Below the pieces are notes generated by a model. That model did not search any database, was not told where the DNA came from, and saw nothing but the letters and a program-made list of their open reading frames with translations. 64,000 nucleotides of DNA. Source: Salticus scenicus (Eukaryota; Arthropoda; Arachnida; Araneae; Salticidae). This document shows, one piece after another, positions 1 to 11,396 of this stretch. Each line of letters starts with the position of its first letter. The stretch's first letter is position 1. Location: assembly GCA_963930645.1 (NCBI GenBank), contig CAWVNO010000551.1, positions 154,766 to 218,765 on the forward strand, given 5' to 3'. The position numbers and the translations under genes are program-made.

Positions 1-38
1 AGCTTCGATTTCTGTCAAAACTGTATGAACAGGGGGTA

Positions 39-233
39 GCAAAAGTGTCCGAAAACTAGCAAAAATTCCTATGTAAAAAAAGTACACTTCATACGGTTTT
101 GTTAAATAAATCCTTAACGAATCATGTTCTTACACTGACTAAGAACAGGATTCAGCAAGGATTTATTTAACAAAACCGTATGAAGTGTACTTTTTATACA
201 TAGGAATTTTTACAAGTGTTCGGACACTTTTGT
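39..233. mobile_element. MITE-1, 195 bp, ~80-bp inverted repeats, TA target
   Basis: Left arm 39-118 and right arm about 156-233 are near-perfect reverse complements around a ~40-bp centre. Ends read CAAAAGTGTCCGAA-like with a TA on each side (37-38 and 234-235). The element interrupts an integrase reading frame that resumes beyond it. The TA duplication suggests mobilisation by a Tc1/mariner-type transposase. No coding capacity. Confidence 0.88.
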
Positions 234-882
234 TACCGACTGTAGTTGGGTGTGTGTCAACGTGGTTTTGCCAACGACCTTTCTTAATGCAGTCTTGACG
301 GAGCGAACCATTCTTTCGTAGAAACCGCCCCACCATGGCGACATTTCCATGATATACTTCCAATTTATTTTGTTACTACTGTAGTAATCTTTAACATCGT
401 GATGGCTAATTATGTTCCATATTTGTTTTAACTCAATGTCAGCACGATGAAATGTTCGGGCGTTATCGGAATATATTGTGTGACAAAGACCTCTCCTTGC
501 AACTATTCTTCTGAAGGCCAATAAAAACGTTTCTGTAGATAGGTTTTCTACTAATTCAAGGTGCACTGCTCTTATTATGGCATATGTGCACAACAATATA
601 TAATATTTGCTGTCACTATGTCTAACGTATAAAGGGCCTCCAAAATCAAGGCCAATTACAGAAAAGGGCATCTCTTTATCGATGCGATCTGCGGGTAACG
701 GAGCTGTCCTCTGGGCTCCAGATCGAGCATTAAATCTTCTACAAATTTAGCATTTTCATAATACGCTTTTTACTGCCTGTCTGCCCTTGATTACCCAAAA
801 TTCCTCCAGTAATTGAACTAATGTATCATTAATGCGAAAATGAAAAGCCCTTTCATGCGCATTTTTAATTAACAAATGAATT

Positions 883-932
883 AATTTATTATGTGTTTTT
901 CATTAAAGGTTTTATGATGTTTTTCATTAAAG
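883..932. repeat. 24-bp spaced short duplication in BEL-1
   Basis: The string TTTTTCATTAAAGG occurs twice with a 24-bp offset, inside the integrase N-terminal coding sequence. The translation shows the repeat FNEKHHKTFNEKH. The offset is a multiple of three, so the frame is kept. Confidence 0.75.
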
Positions 933-1275
933 GAATATTTTAATATCTGAAGTCTTCCTCCGATACGCATTATTCCCTCGGAATCCAAAAATGGCGAGAA
1001 CTCAATTAAATTTGAATTTTTCGAAATAGGTTCCCCATTTATCAAACAGTTTAATTCATTCGGAAAACTATATTTCTGTGTAAATTTAACCCACACCGTT
1101 TGCGCACAACCAATTTCTGCCGCCGATAATGGACCCCTGAATTTCTCGTTTTTAGGATTCACGTTATTAAGAAATCTCTTTTTCCATGCCGTAATTCTGA
1201 GGACCCTTAAAATGATACTATATATTTCAAGATCCAGTATTGGTTCAACTGTTTCTATAGAAATATTAAATTGAA

Positions 1276-2317
1276 TTATTTTTTTAGGTGTTTTCCTTTT
1301 TCTTCGGTAATATATTGCGTGTCTACCTCTTCACCAATATCATTGCCTTTACCATTTAGCTCAGATAACCAATTTGGATCTCTAAACCAAAAATCATTAT
1401 TAACTGACGCATTTGCGCTAATACCGCGAGCAACTAAATCTGCGGGATTATCCTTTGTATTACAGTATGACCAATTTTCTGGTCCTGACAATTCCGGAAT
1501 TTCGAAAACTCTATTTTTATCAAAGGGTTTCCATTGCTTCGCCGATCCCTTCACCCAGTCTAAAATAATAGTATAATCTGTCCAATAAAATTTTTCGATG
1601 TTAATTTCTTTAACTATATCACAAATATATTTCGTTACTCTAGCTGCTACCGCTCCCATTAATTCCAATCTTGGTAACGTTAGTTTCTTTATCGGCGCAA
1701 CTCTAGCCTTCGACATAACCATGCTTATACAACATTTTTTATCATTACTGATAACCTTAAAATATGCAACACAACCATATGCAAGTGGTGAAGCATCTGA
1801 AAAAATGTGTGGTTCTACTCGCGAATTTTTCAAATCAACATAAGTGAAATAGCATCTATCTATTCGAAGTTCTAATAAATCCTTAATTTCGTTACACCAC
1901 TTTATCCAAATTCCCTTAAGATTATCCGGCAATTCGTGATCCCAATCCATACCTCTTTCCCACGTTCTTTGAAGAAAACACTTTATCCTAATTAAAAAAG
2001 GGGATATAATCCCAATTGGATCAAAAAAATTTGCAGCTGTATGCAATACATATCTTTTCGTACATACCGATATATCCAAATTTTCAACTATAGATTTCAA
2101 AGCTAATCCTAATTTATCACTATCTTTATCCCACACCAATCCAAAAATATTTATTACACTATCATTAATTACCTCCGAAAAACAATCTTTTTTATCCCAC
2201 ATGTTCTTTAATTTCTGTGAATTCGTACTAAACTTTCTCAATTTCATTCCAGCCTTTCCTAAAATATTTCCCGCAGTAGAAGTTAATTCATAGGCTCCGT
2301 TTACGGTATCGGAGCCA
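1276..2317 (-). pseudogene. BEL-1 Pao-type RNase H region
   Basis: This is the open minus-strand stretch downstream of the RT active site. It matches the Pao retrotransposon RNase H region (Peptidase_A17-annotated family). Visible catalytic-type acidic residues are the Asp in PHIFSDASPLAYG, the Glu in LTLPRLELMGA and the Asp in FYWTDYTIILDW. It ends with the usual DNPADLVARG motif. Upstream it is cut from the RT catalytic motif by MITE-2 (2,322-2,469). A stop follows the ...GKHLKK end at 1,276, so it no longer runs into integrase. It is a fragment of the polyprotein, not a host gene. Confidence 0.87.
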
Positions 2318-2321
2318 TATA

Positions 2322-2469
2322 AGGAAAGGGCACGTAACGTCACTCGCAGTCAAATTATGGGTAAAATGACAAAACATTGGTATTTCCACCAATAGAGGTT
2401 GATCTTTTGCCACTGGAGAGTGGCAAAGATTGATTGATGGAACGTTTGTTTGTAAACATGCCCTTTCCT
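2322..2469. mobile_element. MITE-2, 148 bp, inserted beside the RT active-site motif
   Basis: The terminal inverted repeats are AGGAAAGGGCA and TGCCCTTTCCT, flanked on both sides by TATA (2,318-2,321 and 2,470-2,473). The reverse transcriptase frame stops just after its FVDD motif and picks up again directly beyond the right copy of TATA. The TATA could be a 4-bp target duplication, or part of longer TIRs at a TA target. A small internal hairpin (TTTGCCACT/AGTGGCAAA) is also present. Confidence 0.85.
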
Positions 2470-3325
2470 TATAGCAAATCGTCCACAAACAGAGCTGAAT
2501 TTAACATTTCATAACTATCCGGATAAATTTCCCTATATTCCTTAATATGTCTCTTAATTGTCGTCGTTAGAAAAAAAGGAGAAGTTGTACAACCAAACGT
2601 CGCTCTGGTCATTTGCATTATTTTATAATCCTGAGTGTCATCATCGAACCATAAAAACTTAAGAAAATTTCTATCGGGTACCGCGATTTCTATCATTAAA
2701 AACGCCTTTTTAATATCTTCACAAATCGCAATCTTAAACATCCGAAATCTATTAATTACATCCAAAATTGGTGGTGTAAGAGATGGCCCTTTTATGAGAC
2801 AATCATTTAGAGATTTACACCCCGAAATTTTACTGGAACAATTAAAAACAATTCGTACCTTTGTTGTCTGTTTTTCTTTTCTAACAATCTCACGATGTGG
2901 GGCGAAATACTTTTCTGTCCGAACACATTCTTCTACAATCAATAATCGTTTTTGTTCAGTAATCTGCTTATATTGCTCAAAAATCCATTTATCCGTTTCT
3001 AATCTTTTCCTCAAATTATTGAATTGCCGTTTAGCATTTTCAAAATTATTCGCAAAGTTATCAATACCACGTTCATTCCATAATAAATGCGTAATATAAC
3101 GAGACCTTCCGTATATTCTAACTCGCGACCTTCCGTATATTCTAACTGTTTATCAAATTTATTTACTATTTCCAGATCAGAAGTAGAAATCAATTTATTA
3201 TCATTTATGCCTAAACAATCTAACGAACATAAATTTTGCAGATCATTAGCTGTACAAGTCAATGATTCATTTTTTTTGCATGCATGGATGGTTTTCATGT
3301 AAATAAATAGAGTTAGAACATTCAA
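2470..3325 (-). pseudogene. BEL-1 reverse transcriptase (broken)
   Basis: The minus-strand translation shows a BEL/Pao reverse transcriptase, which copies element RNA into cDNA. Motifs seen are KVRIVFNCSSK, SLNDCLIKGPS, the catalytic Asp in EDIKKAFLMI, FGCTTSPFFL and the catalytic FVDDLL pair. The N-terminal part lies in a second frame (about 3,011-3,325), so at least one frameshift is present. A tandem 24-bp duplication at 3,100-3,147 lies here. MITE-2 cuts off the sequence directly after FVDD. Confidence 0.88.
3100..3147. repeat. Tandem 24-bp duplication (2 copies)
   Basis: Two adjacent 24-bp units share CGACCTTCCGTATATTC apart from one base. They encode the doubled peptide LEYTEGRELEYTEG on the minus strand, so the duplication is in frame. 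Confidence 0.9.
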
Positions 3326-3329
3326 TCTT

Positions 3330-4395
3330 TAACACCGAGGCGTCTGTAATCAAGTGCTCTCGATTTCTAGCTGAATTATTATTACCAGATAACGTCCAAC
3401 CTAAAGCTGTATTAACAGCAAACAACGAACGATTATTTTTATTTTTATTTTTTTGCAGCTTCCAACATAAACCTGCGCCGATTAATATGTCTGGCGCCTT
3501 CGAATGCAATTGCGAAAAATTATTTCTTCCCCCCTCATTAGAAAACAAAACATTTCGAATGGTTGCGTCATCAACTATTTTTAGCTTTGTAAAAGAAATC
3601 TGATTCACGACTAAAGCCGTCACGACTAAAGCCGTCATTTTTCTTTAGGATTTTTTAAGTGAGACAATTCGAAACGTACAACTGAATATTCTTTTTTCTG
3701 TGGCTGTTCACAAGAAAACGGGTAAATGATTAGCGTTTCTTTTCTAATTATGGGCAATTTTAATTCACGGACAAGAGATATATTAATGAAATTTCGTTGA
3801 GACGCATTGTCAAATAATACGCAAGCGAAGTGATGACGTCACTGGCCGTTCGTGGATGCAAGAAAAATATTTCCTATGTTAAACGCCCATTGGATTTTTT
3901 GTAAAAAATTATTAAAAATCGAGGAAAATTATTTCTCGATTTTAATCCCCATATTTAGGTATAGATATGTATTAGTTATCATGGCTATGCGTTAGATTAA
4001 GTTATTTTTGTTGTAAAATTGACAAAATTTGAATTTTTAATTTCAAAACTCTAGAAAAAAAATGGCAAACTTCCATATTCGATTGAAAACACAAACATTT
4101 CATTTCAAAGGATGATATTTGCACAATAAATAACACTTTAGAGAGTTTAAATTAGAATTATTTGTTATTCTTGCGAAGCAAGTTTGTAGGAATATTTCAT
4201 TATTTTCAAGCGGATTTTGAACAGAACATTTATATGACAATACAGAATTATTATTTTCGGAAGCATTATTCTCAGAACAGTTGTTTAACATTCGGTTTTG
4301 TTCGATTTGATTTTTATTACTCATTTGAGCCGTTGTTGGAGTTTCCGATTTTTGCTTATATCAAATTAATGTATTATGTTTGCCTGAACATGTGT
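3330..4395 (-). pseudogene. BEL-1 aspartic protease region (broken)
   Basis: The minus strand between zinc knuckles and RT contains the retropepsin-like active-site stretch LFDNASQRNFI (near 3,810). Further on it has PDILIGAGLCW and LGWTLSGN, the C-terminal hallmarks of the DUF1758 protease of BEL/Pao elements. The two halves lie in different frames. A 15-bp tandem duplication (3,606-3,635, CACGACTAAAGCCGT twice) lies between them. Around 3,840-4,090 the homology is lost in AT-rich sequence with a small hairpin, possibly a further insertion. Not functional. Confidence 0.75.
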
Positions 4396-5645
4396 CACAT
4401 TTAAGACCCGATAAACAAAATTTAGCTGTATGTTTACCTCTTTTGAAACATAAATAACAGATTCCCTGTTTGCGTAAAGGCAATTTTTTGTCCTCTAAAT
4501 TTAATTTGCACATTTTTCTATCATCATCATTTACTGCATCAACACAAAAAATACATTTACTAACAGTTAATTTAAAGGCGGATGCCTTTTGTATTGTGTT
4601 AGAATTTTTATATCCCGAAACAGATTTCCGGTAGGATGCATTATTATTTTCCGATGATTTTGAATCAAATCTGGAATTTGAGTTTTTTTACCTGTTATTG
4701 TGAGTTTCTACTTCGCGATTTAAAAATAGAAAAGTTTTTTCTCTAGTTTGAACTTCTATTTTCAAATGTTTTAACAAGTCTTGAACATCCCATTCATCGG
4801 ATTCTGTTTTCATTTTATTGTATTCTATCATAATACTGGTAGGTATTAATTTAGTAAGAATCGGAAATAACAAATTTCCATAGGATTTTAAATCAACTCC
4901 TAAATTTTTGAGAGATTTAATATTAACATCAAGGGCGTCGTACAGTGAGCGTAATTCTTTAATCTGATTTACAAATTTAACAGGGCTCAAATTTAATAAC
5001 TCATCAATTTTATATCGAATTATAATATCTTTTTTCCAAATCAAGATTTTAATAAATCAATGGCAGTATTATAATTTTCTTCAGACAGTGCTAAACCTTG
5101 TATAGCTGTTAAAGCTTGGGCTTTCAAAAAACTACGTAAGTAAACAAATGTTTTTGCGTTAGACAATTCTTTATTTTTATGCATTGTGATCTCGTATTTA
5201 TTCCAGAATTCCATCCAGTTTTGAGGAGATCCCTCATAAACTGGAATTGAGATCTAGGGCAGTTTCACGGAACTAGCATTAATTCTTTCTAATCTTGAAT
5301 TAGGTCTTTGATCATTTCTTGGCTCTGATAACATCTGAGTGGCATTTAAATTTTTAATTTTTTCTATTTTATTCATAATTTGAGCTTTCACATCAATAAT
5401 TTGATCTCTTTATTCTTGTCAGCCTGTAACTCGCCGAGAACCGCGATTTTAGATTCGATTTGCTCTTCAACGTCGATAATTTCGTTTTGTTTGACTTGCA
5501 ATTTTTCTAATTGCGATTCGATTTTATGAACATTTAACCCTTGCTCGGGTTTGATTAATTTTATATTTATCGTGTTAATTAATTTTGTGCAAAATCCCTT
5601 TAGGGTAGTGCGTTTTCGTTTTAATTTATCTAAATCGGTTGCCAT
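4396..5645 (-). pseudogene. BEL-1 Gag with zinc knuckles (broken)
   Basis: The start MATDLDKLKRKR lies just downstream of the primer binding site. The N-terminal part (5,645-5,388) is a basic, Lys/Glu-rich, coiled-coil-like segment. After a broken stretch, a DUF1759-type Gag core (5,044-4,688) shows VKFVNQIKELRSLYD and LFPILTKLIP. Near 4,400-4,460 a zinc knuckle reads CYLCFKRGKH-x4-C, followed by CDTCSG. Gag would package the element RNA. Frames change at least twice, so it is a relic. Confidence 0.82.
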
Positions 5646-5713
5646 ATTCTGATCAATCTAGAAAGTTGCACTATATAGAATAAATCAAATTATCAAATTT
5701 TAAGGGCCTGGCA

Positions 5714-5731
5714 GTCCCTGTTCGGGCGCCA
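5714..5731 (-). other. BEL-1 primer binding site (tRNA-Lys type)
   Basis: On the minus strand the 18 bases TGGCGCCCGAACAGGGAC lie five bases from the LTR end. This is the exact complement of the 3' end of tRNA-Lys(UUU), the primer known from lentiviruses and other retroelements. It shows that minus-strand DNA synthesis was primed by tRNA-Lys and fixes the LTR boundary. Confidence 0.9.
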
Positions 5732-5736
5732 AAACA

Positions 5737-6122
5737 TGTCGCTACTTTATAGCGATATTATTTAAATAAACAGTTTCAGTACTTTAACAAGAAATAAGGT
5801 AAATGGCTTACCTTCATCGGTCCAGAGATTCGTGGGGACTGCCAGCCGCTCCATGTTGCGTTATTTATCAAAGATCACGATGAAAGCACATGAATCAGTA
5901 TTATGAGGAGTCCGAATACTGACACAGTTTTAATACTATAGAAGCATACTGCACTGGATACTTTGGCGTTTTCAATGTTGTGTTAACCTTTTCCTTACGG
6001 GAGGGATAACCGTATTCCCAAGTAAAAAAGTGTTCAAGAATACGGGGCTGGTGTTGCCGTCTTCCCAGGCATTTTATCCCGTAAAGCATGAGGTGCAGTA
6101 ATCGGTTTTCTCTGGGGTGTCA
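5737..6122 (-). repeat. BEL-1 5' LTR (right limit tentative)
   Basis: The end next to the primer binding site is at 5,737 (TGTCGCTAC on the plus strand, i.e. ...GTAGCGACA on the element strand). The other end is placed at 6,122 because the element strand there begins TGACACCCC. That resembles the TGACCC start of the BEL-2 LTR and gives a similar length (386 against 402 bp). No partner LTR is in the window, so the outer limit is inferred. Confidence 0.55.
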
Positions 6123-7650
6123 TTAATAACTAGCGAAGGGGAGATGTGTAGAGATAATAGTATTTCATATACGGATAAAAAGAGGGAAAATCATGTCGTG
6201 CGACGAAATTTGTTATGATTCTCGGTCTTGATTGCGTTAGCAATATTTTAGTTTCTTTATTTCTTCTCTTTTAATATTTCATACTATAAAGTTTTGATAT
6301 TTTTAGCAAGCGTGCTTTTTGATATTTTTGTTATTGGTATAAATTCAGTGATTAACATACTAATCGAACATACAGTAAAGTGATACAGTAAAGTTTAACA
6401 TACAGTAAAGTGATGTTTATACTTCTTTCATTTATATAACACATTTTTTACATTTAAACACCAATTTGAAATATTCTCAGATCCTTTTTATTTATTTTAT
6501 ATAACAAAAATATTTCGTTTATACAACGATACAGCGTATTTATCGGTTATATACTCCGTTTTGCAATTTTTAAATTTTACAAACTGTCCAAGTCCGTAAT
6601 TCTTTGTTCTTCATTTTATTATTATTATTTTGTTAGAAACTTTATTTCATTTTTTATGGTATAAAAAAAGAAAAAAGAAAAAAAGAAAGAAAAAGAAAAG
6701 GGAAATCCATCTAATTTAATTAGATTCATATTTTATTTAATACTTACAAAAAATAAACACTTCAGAAGATTATTAAAGTTTTTTATAATTAAATTCTTAC
6801 CAGCATGAATATAAATAATTCGTTTAATGATTGTTGCCTAACATGACCAATGCATATTACAGTGTTATATGAAATTATCTATATACTTGTACTTAAGAGG
6901 ACTCTCCACTTACTGTGGCCGGAAACCAAAGCCAGTATATTTCTATAGGAAAATTTGCCCCTTTCTAACTCGTTAACTATTACATATTTTTATATTTTGT
7001 TTTTACATTCAGAAAATGCACAACTAGTAAAAAAATTTTCGCTTTGATATTTTTTTTTTTTTTTTTTTAATTTTAATATTTCATTTTTAAGCTAAAAAAT
7101 GCGAAATTTGCCTTGATTGTTTTCATAGTTCGTAAGAAATTAACAAATTATGATATCGAAAGGCTGAAAAGAGGAACAATCTTCTAAATAACCAGGCTTA
7201 CTATTAATTCCCAAGAAAAAAGTTTAATTTTAAATGCTTATTAATAACAAAAGGGTAAAGTATGAATTTTTGTTAAAAATTCCGCATTTTTCCCTCAAAC
7301 TCCTCCCTAGAAGGATTCTCGCACTAGAGGAAGCAATTACTATTGATTGATGATATTTGTGTGAGGCGTTCATTCAAAACGGGAGGACTTCTTACAGGAA
7401 GCCGGCTTGTATCACAAAACAGGGTTTTACCTCAGATCTATAAATGAATAAGTTGCTCCTTTTAGAGAAAAAATACTTTTTACTTTTCGAAAATTTATTG
7501 CGCAATGGAAATGTTACAATATTGTAATCTGATTTTTACTTTATATACTAATTATTATTAATTTTCTTTTCTATTTCTTAAAAAAAAAAAAAAAAAAAAA
7601 AAAAGAAAAAAAAAAGAAAAGAAACACAATTTGATGAAATTCTGAGAAAA
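6123..7650. other. AT-rich non-coding stretch
   Basis: I see only AT-rich sequence with poly-A/poly-T runs (about 6,660-6,710; 7,045-7,068; 7,580-7,620) and a short triplet of ACAGTAAAGT-like repeats near 6,370-6,412. No gene, RNA or clear element ends were found. Confidence 0.6.
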
Positions 7651-7666
7651 GCAGAATTTAGTTTGG

Positions 7667-8010
7667 TATGAAGGACTATTAGTTTTCATTTATTTATTTA
7701 TTTTTATTTTTATTTTTATTTTCAAATTATAACATCGCTTTCAAATTATTCAATTATATTTTCGATAAATATCCAGCTATTTTAAAACTGGTATCGTGAA
7801 AATCCGCAGATTGAGACTAATAGTCCTCAGTCATAAAAAAAAAATCTGGTAAAGCAGAATTTAGTTTAGTATGAAGGATTATTAGTAATTTTTTTTTAAA
7901 AATTATAACATCGCATTCAAATTATTCAATTTATTTTCAATAAATGCTCAGATATCATAAAACTGGTATCGTAAAAATCCGCAGATTGAGACTACTAGTC
8001 CCCCTTATTA
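7667..8010. repeat. Two adjacent copies of a ~165-bp MITE-like repeat
   Basis: Copy 1 (7,667-7,833) begins TATGAAGGACTATTAGT and ends ACTAATAGTCCTCAGTCAT, so its ends are inverted. Copy 2 (about 7,868-8,010) repeats the same internal order: TATAACATCGC, ATTCAATT, AACTGGTATCGT, CCGCAGATTGAGACTA. A related longer copy lies at 35,866-36,232. Confidence 0.7.
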
Positions 8011-8248
8011 AAAATGAAGAAAATACAGTTTTTATACTCAAAGCTACACATGACTCATCTGGAATGCCTAACTTTTTTAACAATTGTGTAAGTTAAATTG
8101 GAAGCTTGCGAGCTATAAGTTTAATTCAAAATCTGGCAACTTAAACATTACAAAATATCACAGTAAATTTCACCTGAACCATTGCCTGTCAAACAGATTT
8201 ACATTAAACCTAGCTAAGAATTATCCCGTTTACGAGTGTTTTTCTTTT

Positions 8249-8287
<39 letters not shown>

Positions 8288-8876
8288 ATTGAAATCAATC
8301 ATTTCGTTTGCAAGCTGTAGTGTTACATACAGACATGCAGATAAAGGCTTTAAACTTTATAGCACCCTTCTTTCTTAGGGTTAAAAAGGAAAGAAAGAAA
8401 AAAGAAAAGAAAGAAAAAAGAAAAGAATAGAAAACTATCTCGAGTTAATACCATTTTTGTTTATTTATTTATTTAGGGGAAGGCTATTATGCGCAGGTTT
8501 TATAGTATGTAAATACGCCAAATTTTGTATGTGAGATAAAAAGAAAAAAAATCTGGTGTAAAACAACCACACGACTTCCATTACACACTATTACACGAAT
8601 TACATGTATTTTTTTAAGTTTTCCAGTAAGAGAAATACACGTATAGAGACATATAAAATAAAGTTTACACAGCGAGTTAAAGTAAGAAAGAGAAAAAAAA
8701 AAAAAAAGGATAGAAGTTTTTTTTTTTTTTTTTTAACGCCAATTTTTAAGATCTAAAATTAATCTACCTGATCAGGATGACTATTAATTTTCTTGTAATA
8801 ACCACGTAAATCATTATGAAGGATATCTAAGATGGGTTTATGTAATAATAATATTATAGTTTTTAAAAATTAAAGA

Positions 8877-9243
8877 ACACGCTTTTATAGAAATGTGAAC
8901 TAAAAAAAAACAAAATATCTACCTTAGTATTAAAATGCAGGGTAAGAGAAAATCGTGTGAGTGACACACCATAATATTTACATACATTTAAATCTTTAAT
9001 TAAAATAACTTAGAATTAAACAAAAACCATTTTAAAAAATCTCCCCTGACTGTGATCGAACGTTGGACCTTTAGGTTCGTAGCGCGGCGCCTTACCTCAA
9101 CGCCACATCGTTCACGTAGGGAAAGTATTTTTTTACAATATAAATTTTTTGTTTGCTCCCAGAGCAGTTACAAACATACATACATACATACAAACATACA
9201 TACAAAGATACATACATCAGGTGAAGCTAATAAAAGCGTGTTA
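8877..9243. mobile_element. Insert in R2 with inverted ends and tRNA-like head
   Basis: The segment begins AACACGCTTTTATAG and ends CTAATAAAAGCGTGTT, an inverted pair. The R2 repeat is present on both sides. Inside are a tRNA-like segment (9,038-9,113, minus) and a CATA-rich microsatellite (about 9,172-9,216). It could be a tRNA-derived SINE or a MITE that captured one. No target duplication was resolved. Confidence 0.5.
9038..9113 (-). other. tRNA-like segment (SINE head or tRNA relic)
   Basis: On the minus strand GTGGCGTTGAGGTA fits a pol III A box. About 35 bases later GTTCGATCAC fits a B box core, and GGCG/CGCC can form a D-stem. Spacing and order fit a tRNA gene or tRNA-derived SINE, but the acceptor stem is not well paired. 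It lies inside a repeat, so a functional tRNA is unlikely. Confidence 0.4.
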
Positions 9244-9640
9244 AAAAATCATTAGAGCCGTTTTTGAGATACCGACTTTTGCGAAAACTTGGCATATTCA
9301 GTTGTTGACCGGAACACAACAATTGCATACAAAAGTATATTTAAAAGAGGGTTAATATTGCAAGTTTGAAAAAAATCTTACAGCCATTTTGAAAGGAACG
9401 CACGTGCAGTACCTGAAATTGAACTATTTATACAGGACGACTATCAATTTTCCTGAATTAACCAACTATATCATTCAAAAGGTCATCTAAATAGAGTGTG
9501 TTTATGCAATAATTTTGAAAAAAATCGTTAGAGCCGTTTTTGAGATACGGACTTATGGATCCACTTACGGTTATGGATCCACTTACAATTTTCACCAAAG
9601 ATTTTATTGTTAGTAATAACAGCATGCTAATCTGATCCAC

Positions 9641-11043
9641 ACCTGATATAATACTAATTGGTTAATTCGTTGGTTCACGTGTGTTCGGCGCAATGAAAGA
9701 ACTTGGCTGAATAGTGATCAACATCTTTACCATTTTACTTTATGAATCTCCAATTATAAATTGTTTAAACTTTTTATTTCTTTTCTTTTCTTTTTTTGTT
9801 ATTTAATCATCTAATCAGGATAACACTCCATGTACATATGCATAGAAGAATAAGAAAGACATAAATCAAAGCTTAATGTCTTACGGAAAACGAATTTTTG
9901 TTTTATTTTACTTTTTAATTCCCGCTATTTAAAATGAAACAGCAACTATTTAGAAAATAGTCAGTTTTTAACTACCGTCAACTTTACTACAACATCACTC
10001 GATATTTCTAGATGAAACAATTTCCGAATTTGCCATATTCGACTAATCAAGAAACAGTGGACAGTTGTTCTGACACGATGTGGCCATCACAAAATATTCT
10101 TCTATATTTTCCTATACAAAAATTCACCCAGTACAAACAATATATTAAATTATCTTCCATGCTGATTGAAGAAGTTTTTTTTTTTTTTCCTCAGAGCGTA
10201 ACACGAAATGTCCAAAGAAAAGCTGATTGTATGTTGCATGTATTGAAAGTTGATTATATCTTTAAATATCTTTAAAAAATAATTAAAAAATCCATTTTTT
10301 TAATTGATCGATTAACTTAAAAAAAAAAATTGTAACAGATGAATGGTTCAGCCATTTCTTTTAAAGGCATTGGTAATTTCTTTTGATAGATACCCGTATT
10401 GAAAATTTCCTCCCATAGGAAGGGGAGTTGGGCATCACTTTTACGTCTCCAAATGTTTTTTCCTTAGTTGGCTATTACTATTATACATAGTTCTTTTCAA
10501 TTTCCTAATAATTTGTCAAAAATAATTCTCATTGAGCAAGTTTATAGGAAATTTTGTCCTATATTGACATGTTTGAAATTTGGGAAAATTTGGATGGGCT
10601 TTCTTGTCAGCCAATATTTAAAACTAGTTCACCTTCGTCCACCTAAGGGTCGATATTTCCAAATAAAACTATTTTTAAATTTACGATATTCTCCAATCAG
10701 CGATCAAATTCAATGATGGGGAAAAAAAAAGAAGGCTTATTTAAAATTTCTTTTTTAAATGAAAAATATTTAAAAAGCTAAACTATTATTTGAGAATGTA
10801 TAAATATGTAAATATTCGATATTAATTTTACTTCTTCTAAATGTAGAACTATTATTTTTTTATAGTGAAAAATAATACTTATGTATATATATACACTCAC
10901 ATTTACATATCTTTTATAAAGCTGTAATTTCCTTATATATATATGAGTGAGAGTAAATAAAAATTGCACAAACTTACTTTTTATTTTTATTCATTTATTT
11001 ATTTCATCAACATCTTAAAAGCAGAAAATTTATTAATCAGTTA

Positions 11044-11077
<34 letters not shown>

Positions 11078-11396
11078 TGAACAAATAAAAAATAAAAATA
11101 TTCAATATATAAGTGCTTATTATTTTATTTATGATTATGTATATTTACACTTGTGTGCTATGAATTCATATTCTTATAAGATTCGAACAGGTGTTTTTTT
11201 TATATTATTATTATTAACCATCATTTTTCTTCTTTTTTTTTTGAGAATGGCACTAACAGTAACAAAATAATAACACAGAAGTAATAAACTGAACCGTTGC
11301 GATCCCTGTTTACAGTAAAAATAAGAAAGTGAAATCATACACCTGACATTAATTACATAAGCGCTTTCCCATATTATCGGATATAATTATAATAAT
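9641..11396. other. AT-rich non-coding stretch
   Basis: Several short open frames occur here (for example 10,012-10,275 and 10,468-10,716), but they show no recognisable domain and have the base bias of the surroundings. ATTT/AAAT-type low-complexity runs lie at 10,980-11,100. I see no supported gene. Confidence 0.6.

Larger units (their letters stand above)
1..1250 (-). pseudogene. BEL-1 integrase (broken)
   Basis: The minus strand encodes the integrase that inserts element cDNA. The N-terminal part (about 1,162-700) has the His-His and Cys-Cys zinc-binding pattern. The core (about 671-235) shows the first catalytic Asp in GLDFGGPLYV, the second in TIYSDNA and the Glu in PWWGGFYERM. In the zinc-binding part two in-frame stops are visible, at 747-749 and 756-758. 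A 195-bp MITE sits inside the core, and BEL-type integrase sequence resumes on its far side up to the window edge. This is a decayed copy. The family assignment is confident from the PWWGGFYERMVRSVK-type motif typical of BEL/Pao integrases. Confidence 0.88.
1..6122 (-). mobile_element. BEL-1: decayed BEL/Pao LTR retrotransposon, 3' end beyond window
   Basis: Reading right to left, the order is LTR, primer binding site, Gag with zinc knuckles, aspartic protease, reverse transcriptase, RNase H and integrase. This is the BEL/Pao order. The coding region is broken by several frameshifts, stops and two MITE insertions, so the copy is dead. The C-terminal end of the integrase and the 3' LTR lie left of the window. 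Confidence 0.88.
8530..9640 (-). repeat. Dispersed repeat R2, inverted copy 1
   Basis: This segment matches 13,790-14,480 in reverse complement. Shared landmarks include AAATCTGGTGTAAAACAACC, CTTACTGGAAAA, GATCTAAAA, GTTAGAGCCGTTTTTGAGAT and the degenerate peptide YLKNGSNDF. It is interrupted by an insert at 8,877-9,243. A 16-bp tandem duplication (TTATGGATCCACTTAC, twice) lies near 9,553-9,587. No intact reading frame; the element class is unknown. Confidence 0.7.

Noticed and set aside
5714..5731. Primer binding site identical to that of lentiviruses, hinting at an integrated retrovirus
   Set aside because: The match only reflects use of tRNA-Lys. The downstream genes are BEL/Pao in order and motifs, and no envelope gene is present.
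9172..9216. CATACATACA tract considered as telomere-like repeat
   Set aside because: The unit is an ordinary CATA microsatellite inside an inserted element; no TTAGG arrays are seen.
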